NCBI GenBank assembly: GCA_002005505.1
Contig: KV908354.1
Span: 55,001 to 90,000, forward strand
Reading direction: 5' to 3'
DNA length: 35,000 bases
Origin: Botryococcus braunii
Lineage: Eukaryota > Chlorophyta > Trebouxiophyceae
Positions 1-12,293 of the stretch are shown here, piece after piece. The translations under genes were made by a program, and so were the position numbers. The notes under the pieces are model-generated. The model worked only from the letters and a program-made list of their open reading frames with translations. It ran no database searches and was not told the origin of the DNA. The first letter of the stretch is position 1. Each line of letters starts with the position of its first letter.

Positions 1-210
1 TACACCCCCCCCCCCCCACGGGAGAGAACTCCCTACCCCTACCCTTCTCTCCAACCCTATCTCACATCCCCCGTCCCTCCCCCCCTTGTAACCCCGCGCA
101 CCCAGGCACGTACAAGAAAGCTAAGGAAAGTATATTTAAAGCAAGCACACAGCATGATGAAGGTTGCTCCAGGATGTGCAGCAATCTAGAACAGCATTCA
201 TATTACTTAC

Positions 211-2436
<2,226 letters not shown>

Positions 2437-2884
2437 GTTGAAGATACTTGAATTCAGTCCACCGGTGTAGGTTATGACAAGAACCTCAAATAGCGTGTCT
2501 CAATGCTTGAAAATATCGAATGACAAGTCTTGCTTGGTTGACGTATTCCGCTTCGGGAGCGGGGCAAGGAACGGAGCAGTCCTGTCGTCGGCCGGCACAA
2601 GCGCGAGTCGCGGTGCTCGACGGTACAGTGCAGCATCATATTTTTTCCTGCTCAATGAACGCACGCGCGATTCAATGAACGCGCGGCGCGAACACTCTAC
2701 GTCAGGGAAAGTGGCTGTAACTTAATTAAATACTGACAAACACGTGCACCCTGTGTCCTGAACGTCCCGTTTGATCGCCAGCGTGCCTGCACGTAGACGT
2801 AGACGTACCTTGTTGCCAGATATAGGCTTCCTCTATGCACTCCAAGAAAACATGTGGGGAACGCACATTCCAAGTGCGGGTGGG
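2437..2884. other. 5' flank of the RPN13-like gene, no motif assigned
   Basis: About 450 bases separate the RPN13 ATG from the GA microsatellite. The stretch is moderately GC-rich around 2560-2720 with several CGCG/GCGC words. It should hold the 5' UTR and core promoter of the minus-strand gene, but I see no convincing TATA box. No ORF here resembles a protein family. Confidence 0.4.
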
Positions 2885-2887
2885 CGG

Positions 2888-3540
<653 letters not shown>

Positions 3541-3737
3541 GTGAAAGTACCCCATATCACGCACACCCGTCGAAAGCACAAGCACAGTGAGTATACAGTG
3601 GGGAAGGGGAGGGATATATGCCACCACACCGAGGTTTTACCCAGGGCTTGCAGACGACATTGGGAGACATCCTGCCAGAGCCAAGAGGGACCGTTTGACA
3701 AGAACGTACACCTAAAGGACATATACCAAAGTATATG
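3541..3737. other. Unique spacer between microsatellites
   Basis: About 200 bases of ordinary-complexity sequence between two purine tracts. No gene, RNA or terminal repeat recognised. Confidence 0.5.
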
Positions 3738-4010
<273 letters not shown>

Positions 4011-4731
4011 CAGTTTGTTATTCTCCTGTATTGACTGGCAGTGTGCTATTCTCCAGAGTTGACGCACATGCCTATAGGTTCTAGGATCCATTTCAGTCAA
4101 TGACTACATAAAAGCAGGCCGGACTGAACTGAAGCTGGCAAGATGTTCATGTGTTGGATAAATGAACGCTAACACGTATACCTTAGGTATTTGAGAGACA
4201 TGTTGGGTCATTTCATAATAGCATGTTTGTGAGCCACATCTTAGAAATAAAGGGCTTTATATATTTATAATGCATATAACAAATAAAATACAGGTGTACT
4301 GCACTGGGGTGTACTTGCATTAAGTAGTACTTGGACTATTATTGACTATCCTACTAGGTAGAATGGGGCCATGGTACAAATTCGGCCTGTTGTATGCCTG
4401 TTTTCTATTAGGGTATACTAAGTATGGGTCTCGTCGATCGTGGGACTTTAGTCCGACGGTCCCTGGTGTTTCATCCGTGATTCGTATCGGTTGCAGTTTA
4501 AGGTTTCGAGTCACTTAGATTCGAGACTATCATCGGCGTAGATCCGAACTGATCATCGACGACTAGGTCGAATCATGAGGTACATTGAAATCCAGTGCAT
4601 AGTACTGATAGGAAGCAACCTTGATCGTGCCCGTACGCCGTCAAGATCTGGAGTTGCAAAGTTGTTAACATGCTAATTAATAAATAGTCTCCATTGTTAG
4701 TATACATAGGGAAGTGCTCTAGTGATGCGGA
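4011..4731. other. Intergenic stretch, nothing recognised
   Basis: AT-leaning sequence with only short shadow ORFs. No similarity to the transposon LTRs elsewhere in the window was visible on reading. If the outer copia element kept its 5' LTR, it should lie here or just downstream, but no copy of the LTR beginning at 34764 was found. Confidence 0.4.
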
Positions 4732-5000
4732 TAGTTCTGAATGCTCCATCAGACTCCTGTGTCATTTGCTTTGTCGTGTCGAGTTCACGCCTGAAGCTTT
4801 CTTGAGAGCACAGCTTATCAATAACACTGAGAGAGCGTTATGTACAGGTGATTGCAACAATACTTTGATAGGTGTTAATTGTAATAGTTCTGAATGCTCC
4901 ATCAGACTCCTGTGTCATTTGCTTTGTCGTGTTGAGTTCACGCCTGAAGCTTTCTTGAGAGCACAACTTATTAATTTCACTGAGAGAGTGTTATGTACAG
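4732..5000 (+). repeat. 116-bp direct duplication, period 153
   Basis: Copies at 4732-4847 and 4885-5000 match except for a handful of substitutions. Both start TAGTTCTGAATGCTCC and end GTTATGTACAG; 37 bases lie between them. The duplication stays in one open frame (4694-5074), giving a repeated SSECSIRLLCHLLCRVEF segment, but no family is recognised. It lies just upstream of a PBS-like site, so it may be part of the degenerate 5' LTR of the outer copia element. That is inference. Confidence 0.75.
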
Positions 5001-5052
5001 AAGAAGAATACAAATATGAAATAGTATGTAGTAATGATGCCATTACTCTAAA

Positions 5053-5085
5053 TGGTATCGGCGAAGTTCGCTAATGGTATCATCG
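5053..5085 (+). promoter_or_regulatory. Candidate primer binding site(s) of Copia-B
   Basis: TGGTATCGGCGA at 5053-5064 is identical to the first 12 bases of the PBS of gypsy G1 and G2 in this window. A second TGGTATCATCG follows at 5075. Both begin TGG, the complement of the tRNA CCA end. The position, upstream of the gag remnant, fits. No clear LTR end precedes it, so this is tentative. Confidence 0.4.
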
Positions 5086-5327
5086 ACTCTCGAAGTAAAG
5101 GATCTGTATGTGTGTGAGTGAAACCTCGCGGTTGCTTACACTGTAATAACACTCTTCAAAAGATATAGAGCACTTAAGCCTACCAGGGTTTACATGTAAA
5201 CCGCTGGATAAGGTAGAAGGACTCTTGTCTCGATCTGGTGGGTACTTTGGTTGGACTTGTCGGCAGTCCCAGTCCTTGTGACTGGGATAGTGGGACACCG
5301 AGACACCGAGAGACAAAACTGTTTAAA

Positions 5328-6095
5328 ATGAAACCTGGAGAGGAGCCCTCAGATTATGTACTCAGGGCAAGGAACATCTCAAATAACTTGAGGTCACTTG
5401 GAGAGCAGTGTTTAGAGATCTGTATTTGTTTCATGATCATTGAGGGTCTCACTGAGGAATATGAGGTAGACAAACGTCCGCAGTTGTTAGTGTGCACTAA
5501 TTATCTTGATGTGCACCAATTACAACAGGTGTTGGAGTTAACATATATGGGCCTGCAAGCCAAGAAAGTGAATGCACTCCCAACTCCAAAACCTTACAGG
5601 AATCAAGGGGGAGTTGGGCAGCCTGCAGGCAGGCAGGGTGGTTCAGGTGGGGCTGGGGCAAACCCAGCTGAAGTCCCAAATGATACTAAACATGATAGTG
5701 GTGAAACAGGAAGACCTGCCTTTCAACAGCAGGAAAGACCTGTACTCGTCTGCAATTATTGCAAACAGGTGCAGCACATAAAGAATCGGTGTCTTAAGCT
5801 TGCAGAGCAGGAGAGAAGAGCACAAAGCAATTGTGTTCAGCGGGATACTGTGGTCTCGCAGCCTTCTCTTCTTGCATGGCTCATTGATTCAGGTTCCACT
5901 GATCGCATCTCCCCATCCAATGAGAATATGAGAGATAATATCAAATTTGATGTGCCTCAACGTCTTGTTGTAGCTAATGGTAAATCTGAAGAGATTGTGG
6001 GAGAGGGTACAATGCAAGTCTTCCTTGAGTCAGGAAGCTCCTCCTTCACAATGTCAAGCATGTGCCTACTAGTAAGAAATATCTTCTGTCTGTAG
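5328..6095 (+). pseudogene. Copia-B gag C-terminal half with zinc knuckle, and protease
   Basis: The open frame contains a copia gag-type segment (SDYVLRARNISNNLRSLG), then a Gly/Gln-rich linker, then a CCHC knuckle C-x2-C-x4-H-x4-C (CNYCKQVQHIKNRC). It ends with the aspartic protease motif LIDSGS. The first ATG is 5328; upstream codons are open but begin at GTG. The N-terminal part of gag is missing compared with full-length relatives. The frame is lost at about 6065 and the sequence continues in another frame. Known role: gag packages RNA and protease matures the polyprotein. Here it is a remnant. Confidence 0.75.
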
Positions 6096-6508
6096 GCAAG
6101 GCATGCTTAGATGGGATCAATGTGAATATTATGGGGATTGAGTGTTTCCTCACTGATTCAAATGGTTACAATTTGTGTCATGCTGAGCATGTGTTTCCAT
6201 ACCAATGGCTGGTAGACTTGGCACTACCAGATAAACACGTATCCTTTCATGCAGACACTAATTTTGTGGAAGCATGTAATGTCTTGGTTGTGCACAGGGA
6301 CGTTGACCTATGGCAACAAAGGTCGGGACATTTGTCCCCAGGGTACATGATGAGAATGATGAAGGGCAACATGGTGAAAGGGATGAAACTCCTCTCTTCT
6401 GATTTCTCTAAGCCAATAGGAAATACAGGTGTTTGCAGTTCATGCTTGCATGGTAACAAATTGTACAACCCTTTAAACCTACTGGCACTGTTTGCACTAA
6501 GAAAGTAG
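6062..6508 (+). pseudogene. Copia-B GAG-pre-integrase (HHCC) segment
   Basis: The frame begins PTSKKYLLSVGK, the usual end of the copia protease region, and includes LWQQRSGHLSP and CSSCLHGNK. These are the His and Cys pairs of the integrase N-terminal zinc domain, although the first His of the usual WH-x-R-x-GH is replaced by Gln. A stop at about 6506 and a frame change lead into the catalytic core at 6514. The domain normally binds zinc and helps multimerise integrase. Confidence 0.75.
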
Positions 6509-6513
6509 AGGTA

Positions 6514-6924
6514 GTGCATATGGACCTTATGTGTCCTATCTCCCCTGAAACAAATGATGAGGAGAAATATGCACTAAATGTGACAGATGAGTTTTCAGAA
6601 ATGTCAGCAACTATACTACTCAAGTCAAACGCGGATGTGTCAAGAGAGGCAACAAATTTATTGACTGAGTGGCAAACCCAGCACGAGAGCAAGGTGAAAT
6701 TCATTAGAACCGATAACGGTACTGAATTTTCTGGTTTAGAAAGGTTCTGCAGAAAGATTGGTGCAGTCCACCAAAAGACTGCACCATATGCCCACCAACA
6801 AAATGGGAAATTGAGAGGCTGAACAGGACTCTGCAGGAGAAAGTCAAAGCAATGCTATCAGCATCAGGCCTACCTGCAGAATACTGGGGTGACTCTCTCT
6901 TAACTGCCAGCTATGTTAGGAATT
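6514..6924 (+). pseudogene. Copia-B integrase catalytic core, interrupted by Copia-1
   Basis: HMDLMCP and RTDNGTEF carry the first two Asp of the DDE triad. The segment after HQQNGK holds the third acidic position but in a shifted frame (shift near 6805). Coding resemblance then runs to SYVRN at 6922, where the LTR of Copia-1 begins. Coding resumes at 14555 in the same frame once one GAATT copy is ignored. Inactive by frameshifts and the insertion. Confidence 0.8.
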
Positions 6925-7624
6925 TGTTGAGTTCTGAACATTATTATTGAATGCCTTGTGCTTTAAGTGATCTTCAGGTGTGCACTATTAGGATATGGGT
7001 CCATTGAGAACATAAGGTACCTTAAGACACGTTAGGTTGTGGACGATTTCGAACATAAGGTACAATCTGATCTAGATTACGCGTTAGTGTGAAAGGACTA
7101 TTAAAGCTGCAATCACCGCATAGTCGAGCACCTGGTTTGGAAAGATACTGGGCACATAAGGATGCCAGTCTTGTTCATGCAGTTGCATGTGTCTAAAGAG
7201 CAGACAGTCGTCGAGGACTGTGGCTGGAGGGGCACGAACTTACGACCTGTCTGCTTGCTTACAGGTGCGGTGACGCAGGGTGTGTATTGGTAATGTGTTC
7301 ATGTTTGATTGCTTGTTTGTAAGTGAACCATCTTAGTGTACAATCAAGTCTCCCAAACAGCTAAGGGACGGAGTCGTGATTGAGTATAGGAAGGTACTTG
7401 CTTTCAGCCGTCAGGAGCTTATCCGTGTGTAGATGCTCATTGACAGATCAACGTGTAACGTAACTGGTTTGGAAAGATACTGGGCACATAAGGATGCCAG
7501 TCTTGTTCATGCAGTTGCATGTGTCTAAAGAGCAGACAGTCGTCGAGGACTGTAGCTGGAGAGGCACGAACTTACGACCTGTCTGCTTGCTTACAGGATA
7601 CGCCACTGCCCATAACCTTTTACA
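6925..7624 (+). repeat. Copia-1 5' LTR, long form (700 bp) with internal 133-bp direct repeats
   Basis: Starts TGTTGAGTTCTGAAC and ends CATAACCTTTTACA, flanked on the left by GAATT. A 133-bp unit occurs twice (7132-7264 and 7464-7596) with a 199-bp spacer that is absent from the 3' LTR. The difference in LTR length (700 against 367) equals one repeat period. It should contain the promoter and polyadenylation signals of the element. A TAAGGTACCTTA palindrome lies near 7012. Confidence 0.92.
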
Positions 7625-7641
7625 GCTTATGGGCCCACGCC
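7625..7641 (+). promoter_or_regulatory. Copia-1 primer binding site (internal initiator tRNA-Met type)
   Basis: GCTTATGGGCCCACGCC directly follows the LTR; Copia-2 has GGTTATGGGCCCACGCC. GGTTATGGGCCCAC is the reverse complement of the anticodon stem-loop of plant-type initiator tRNA-Met. Known precedent: Drosophila copia primes from an internal fragment of this tRNA. In this copy the second base of the PBS is mutated. Confidence 0.75.
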
Positions 7642-7753
7642 CTTCCAGCTGAGCCAAGGGGCAGACAGGAGTGCATGGCATCATCGGATGCATCTGTACT
7701 GGGTTTTCCACGGACTCGCCTGACGGCAAGAAGAAGCAAAAAGGAACAACTGG
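7642..7753 (+). other. Copia-1 leader, first part
   Basis: Untranslated leader between PBS and the nested solo LTR. It corresponds closely to 26973-27085 of Copia-2. It contains GGGCAGACAGG, which can pair with CCTGTCTGC inside the LTR end. No coding function. Confidence 0.7.
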
Positions 7754-7758
7754 ATATT

Positions 7759-8459
7759 TGTTGAGTTGTGAACATACATTATAGAATGCCTTGTGCTTTA
7801 GGTGATCTTCAAATGTACATTATTAGGATACGGGTCCACTATCCACATAAGGTACCTCAACACACGTTCGGATGAGGTCTATTTCGAACATAAGGTACAA
7901 TCTGATCTAGATTACGCGTTAGTGTGAAAGGACTATTAAAGCTGCAATCACCGCATAGTCGAGCAACTGGTTTGGAAAGATACTGGGCACATAAGGATGC
8001 CAGTCTTGTTCATGCAGTTGCATGTGTCTAAAGAGCAGACATTCGTCAAGGACTGTAGCTGGAGAGGCACGAACTTACGACCTGTCTGCTTGCTTACAGG
8101 TGCGGTGACGCAGGGCGTGTATTGGTAATGTGTTCATGTTTGATTGCTTGTTTGTAAGTGAACCATCTCAGTGTACAATCAAGTCTCCCAAACAGCTAAG
8201 GGACGGAGTCTTGATTGAGTATAGGAAGGTACCTGCTTTCAGTCGTCAGGAGCTTATCCGTGTGTAGATGCTCATTGACAGATCAACATGTAACGGAACT
8301 GGTTTGGAAAGATACTGGGCACATAAGGATGCCAGTCTTGTTCATGCAGTTGCATGTGTCTAAAGAGCAGACAGTCGTCAAGGACTGTAGCTGGAGAGGC
8401 ACGAACTTACGACCTGTCTGCTTGCTTACGGGATACGCCACTGCCCATAACCTTTTACA
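7759..8459 (+). mobile_element. Solo LTR (long form) nested in the Copia-1 leader
   Basis: A 701-bp LTR (TGTTGAGTTGTG...TTTTACA) is flanked by TSD ATATT at 7754-7758 and 8460-8464. The empty site is visible in Copia-2 near 27086 (GGATATTCACTC). Its first 200 bases match the Copia-2 LTR variant better than the Copia-1 variant. It has the 133-bp repeats and spacer of the long form. Solo LTRs arise by recombination between the two LTRs of a full element. Confidence 0.93.
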
Positions 8460-8464
8460 ATATT

Positions 8465-8505
8465 CACTCAGAAGGCCTACCTACAGAGTCTTCAATCTCT
8501 TGGGA

Positions 8506-8539
<34 letters not shown>

Positions 8540-8766
8540 CGTGAAGTGACCTGAGATTATCACCCGTCGTCGTTATCGTGAGACCGTCAGTAGGTCCGGG
8601 TGGTCAGGCGATTGAATTGCTGAAGAATATTTTGCATATTTTGCATATTAAGGTTACATGCTAGACCTCGAAAGGGTGGAATACTTGAAAGTGCTGTGGT
8701 GTACGCCGCAAGGGTATGCTTAAATCAGCTGTGTCAGGCTGAACGCTGTGAGAGGAAGTGAAGTGT
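8465..8766 (+). promoter_or_regulatory. Copia-1 leader, second part, with 32-base T tract
   Basis: Continuation of the untranslated leader. It has a pure T run at 8508-8539, a short TTTTGCATA repeat near 8630, and then the gag ATG at 8767. Copia-2 has the same layout with 24 Ts (27133-27156), so the U-rich tract is a property of the family and not a recent insertion. Confidence 0.7.
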
Positions 8767-10353
8767 ATGACCAGACCTCAAACTCGTTCTCAAAGCAAGG
8801 TTTCTGAAAGTAATCCCAGCAGTACAGAGACTATGGCAACACCAGCAGGAGGCAGCACGGCCTCCTCAGGAGCTGGACAGTCAGGACAGACCACTGGAGG
8901 CACTGCAGCCAGCTCGTATGCATACACGATGAACTCCTCCATTCCCAAGATGTCTACGCAGCTGAAGGCTGATCGCACTAATTTCAGGGCCTGGCGTGAA
9001 GAGCTGGAGTCCTGCGCAATGCAAAAAGGCGCTATGGGAGCGTTGGAGACAGCCATGCCTAAGACTGCAGAGAACGCAGCAGTAAAACATTTCATTTTGC
9101 AGTCTGTCCCGCCCATATGGCAGGACGAAGTCAAACAGCGGGGGAGCGCTTTTGACTTCATTCAGTGGATGGCAGACCGCTGCACTAGAGGGAAGGACAG
9201 GGAAATCAACGAGAAGTGGATCAAAGGGCTCAAACAAGGCATGGTGAAGGGAGAGACAGTGCAAGAATGGTGCCACCGAGTCATCAGTATTGCCGCCTCC
9301 CTGGAGGCCAATAATCATCAGCTGGGCGACCGCCAGATCTGCAGGTATATGTATAAGGGGCTACCTGCAGTCTTGCAGAACGACGCTTGGGCAATTACCT
9401 CCGCCAAGTCAGACCCCTACAACATGCTGGAGACGATCCTCACTACCATGGAGAACTTGGAGTACCAGGATATCCCGTTGGCAGAGTCAGTGCAAGTCAC
9501 AGCATCAGCTGCAGCAGTTATGGCAGCAGCAGCAGCAGCCGTGCCAGCTCACGGTGGAATCCCTGGGCCTCCCCAAGGCGCTGGAGCTGCACCGGGCGCT
9601 GGAGCAGCACCAGGAGTGGGAGCTGGAGCACATGCTGATGGTCAGGCCCCCTATGGCCCTTCCGCTCACAACGCTGGAGGCAGGGGGCGAGGGTCTGGAC
9701 GTGGCAGGAGGCCAAAGAAGGAACTGGCGTGTCGCTTCTGCAACAGGACGGGACATTTCTGGAGGGAGTGCCTGGATCTGAAGAGGCTGCAAGCTCTACA
9801 TGGCACAATGCAAGCTGCAAGTGCGGGCCCAGCTGCGTGGTGGGGCATTGGAGCTCCTCAGCAACAAGCCAGCTGGTGGGATGCTGGCCAATCCAGAGGA
9901 GGCCCTCCCGTGTCAACCTCACATGCTCCTGGATCTGTGTCCACTGTCTTCCCCTTCTTCCCAGGCTGGCATCTCCCACCACCACCTCCTCCAGGTGCTG
10001 GTGAGCCTATGTTCGTTTCGTTGAATGTGCTTACCCCTACGTCTCATGGGGCTTGCAGTACCTCGTGGCTGATAGATAGTGGTGCATCGGTGCACCTTGT
10101 AAATGATCTGTCGTTACTACACAACCCAGTCATGCATGCTCAACCCCTCCCTCTTCATTTGGCCACTTCTGACGCCAAAGGAGGGTTAGTTGCAACTGGG
10201 TCTGTGTGTCTGGTCAATGCCAGACAAGAGGTGTTTTGGCTGCATAATGTGCAGTGTGTGCCCACTGCACACACTAATCTGATTTCTGTCACAGGAGCCA
10301 TTCAGATGGAGCATCATTCCTCACTGACAGTGCAGGTGGGTACACGACCATGA
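8767..10353 (+). pseudogene. gag: Copia-1 gag-protease ORF
   Basis: The reading frame is open from GTG 8758; ATG 8767 is the first Met and is conserved in Copia-2. About 528 residues: a Ser/Thr/Gly-rich start; the copia gag helical region (RTNFRAWREEL to about residue 240); an Ala/Gly/Pro-rich low-complexity segment; a CCHC knuckle CRFCNRTGHFWREC at about residue 320; a Gly/Pro/Trp-rich linker; and the aspartic protease motif LIDSGASVHLV at about residue 435. Known role: capsid formation, RNA binding, polyprotein cleavage. The frame shifts near 10310, so the ORF ends early instead of running into pol as expected for copia polyproteins. Gag itself looks intact. Confidence 0.88.
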
Positions 10354-10416
10354 AAGGCCCAGCAGGCTGGACTGGTCAGATAGCCAGAGAGCGAGGGCTG
10401 TTTTTTTTAAGAATGG

Positions 10417-11952
10417 GTGTGTCCAGTCAAGAGCCAACATGCTGCACAGCCACAGTCCATTCCTCATGTTGCCTCGTATCATGCTAGGCAAGGGCACGTT
10501 TGTATAGATAGACTACTGTGGCATGCAAGGTTGGGTCATCCTGGGGTTAAGAGTATGACAAGGTTGGACAACGAAGATCTGGTAACTGGGATCCATGTGT
10601 CCCTTGCTCCATGCTCAGAGTGTCCTCCCCAGTGTGAGTCATGTATACAAGGGAAACATTCTCGACCCCCCTTCCCAGCTTCCTCTAGGCCTGCAGAGAG
10701 TGTGTTAGATAGAGTGCATGTGGATACTGTGGGGCCCATTTCACCAGCTGCCATCACGGGAGAGCGGTTTTGGGTTACTGTGGTTGATGAAAAATCCCAT
10801 CTGATAGCCTCATTGGCAGTGAAGTCGAAAGAAGTCATTCCCAAGGCCCTCATTGAGCTCTTGAAGTACTGGCAGACATTTCATGAGAAAGTGGTGAAGT
10901 GTGTGAGATCTGATAGAGGGACAGAATTTCTGAATCAGCAGTTCAAAGAATTTTGTGCTCAGCAGGGCACTAAAATGGAGACCTCAGCTCCATCCACGCC
11001 TCAGCAAAATGGACTTGCTGAGCGCATGAATCGGACTCTGAAGGAGCGCACAAGGACCCTGTTGGTGCACGCTACAGCAGATCCTTCCTTGTGGAAGGAG
11101 GCACTGGAGTCTGCCACCCTGTTTTACAACGTGGGCCCCACCACAGGCAGGCCTCTGACCCCTACTGAGATGTTCTATGGGGTAAAGCCTGATGTTGCTT
11201 CCTTGCGCACATGGGGCTGTGTGGCACATGTTCACATTCCCCCAGGTCAGCGGTCTGTATTTGGACCAAAGACCATTCCAGGCATGTTCAATGGGTATTG
11301 CCCACAGTCTAAGGCCTATAGAGTGTACGTAGGCAATGGTGTATGGAAAGAGAGCAGGGACGTTACATTCCTTGAGCATTTGAGAGGAGGGGAGAGAGTG
11401 GGTATGTCTAAGGTGCAACCTGGATCCTCTCAATGGCTCTCAAGAGCGTCCTCGCAGGGCAGGGGAGGCAATTCCAATGTCCCCAGCTCACCAACAGCCA
11501 TTCCGGTGAATTTTTGGGAAGCAGAGGATGACCCAGTGGTGGAGTGCAAGCCCACTGGATCTCCTGCTACCACTGCCAGCTCTCCAGAGGATCACAGCAG
11601 GCTGAGGAGCTCAGTCGGACCTGTGGCTGGAGCCCCCAGCAGCCAGGATGGTTCCCCTGCCACCTCAGGGACCTCACAGCAATCCTGGTCAGTGCTGGGA
11701 CATCTTCAAAATTTAGCTCGGGGGGGTGCTGAAGCGCAATCGCAACTGGACAAACTGCAGAAGATGCAGGAGGGGGTCAGGTTCCGGGGGAAGTCTCAAC
11801 ATAGACTTCCCCCAGGAATCACCCTCACAAGGGATCAGCGTTATGAACAGCGCCAGGCTAGGAGGGACTCAGTAGGGGTCCCCATGCATGACCCTGGCTC
11901 AGGCCAGGTACTTGTGAGTGAGGCACCCTTGGTAGGTCTCCCTGATTTGTAG
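10417..11952 (+). pseudogene. pol: Copia-1 integrase region
   Basis: The frame is open from 10417, with no credible ATG there; it is the continuation of gag-pol after frameshifts. It has LLWHARLGHPG and C-x2-C in CESCIQGK (zinc-binding HHCC), then DDE residues in HVDTVGP (about 10717), RSDRGTEF (about 10906) and NGLAERMNR (about 11020). The integrase C-terminal region is RTWGCVAHVHI, followed by a Ser/Pro-rich linker. The frame ends at TAG 11950-11952 where Copia-2 reads CAG, a nonsense mutation. It would insert cDNA into the genome if expressed in full. Confidence 0.88.
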
Positions 11953-12090
11953 AGGCAGGTTGAGACAGGGGAGGCTATGCTTGGAGAAGATGTTAGCGAG
12001 GAGAGTAGTGGGCTAGAAGTGCCAACAGCAGGGGAAGCACGTAGCCAAGTTGAGCTAGGAGCCAATCATGCTTATGGGGTGCAGCCTGAC

Positions 12091-12288
12091 TGTAACGGCA
12101 GGAAGCTGCCAGGTCCAATGCCAGGATTTCGGGCAGGAAGCTGCCGGGTCCTGAAATGAAGGCTCTGGAAAGTGGCACGCGTCTTGGCGTCGAAGGAAGT
12201 CCCGGTGCTGACCGGCTTGTAACAGATTCCGCTGAATGCTCTAACCTGACTGGTGTCTCGTCTCTCTCTCTTTTCCTTTGCCACCACA
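12091..12288 (-). mobile_element. Solo LTR of the G2 gypsy family inside the Copia-1 integrase-RT linker
   Basis: A 198-bp insert begins TGTAACGGCAGG and ends CCACCACA (TG...CA), flanked by TSD CTGAC (12086-12090 and 12289-12293). Copia-2 shows the empty site (CAGCCTGACACAGTAGG). It is similar to the reverse complement of the G2 LTRs at 17402-17637 and 32614-32841, sharing GGCAGGAAGCTGCC, ACGCGTCTTGGCGTCGA and TTCCTTTGCCA. So the G2 family was still active after Copia-1 landed. G2 sense is minus strand, but this LTR reads 5' to 3' on plus; strand is given relative to the G2 LTRs drawn on plus. Confidence 0.88.
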
Positions 12289-12293
12289 CTGAC

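Noticed and set aside
4011..5050. 5' LTR of Copia-B
   Set aside because: No similarity to the LTR start at 34764 was found; it may be lost, too diverged, or the part beyond the window end may be needed.
8508..8539. T tract as the poly(A) tail of a reverse-inserted SINE
   Set aside because: The tract is at the same place in Copia-2 with the same flanks and no TSD, so it belongs to the element.
9290..9985. Gln/Ser-rich alternative frames within copia gag
   Set aside because: Shadows of the GC-rich Ala/Gly/Pro segment of gag; the same shadows recur in Copia-2.
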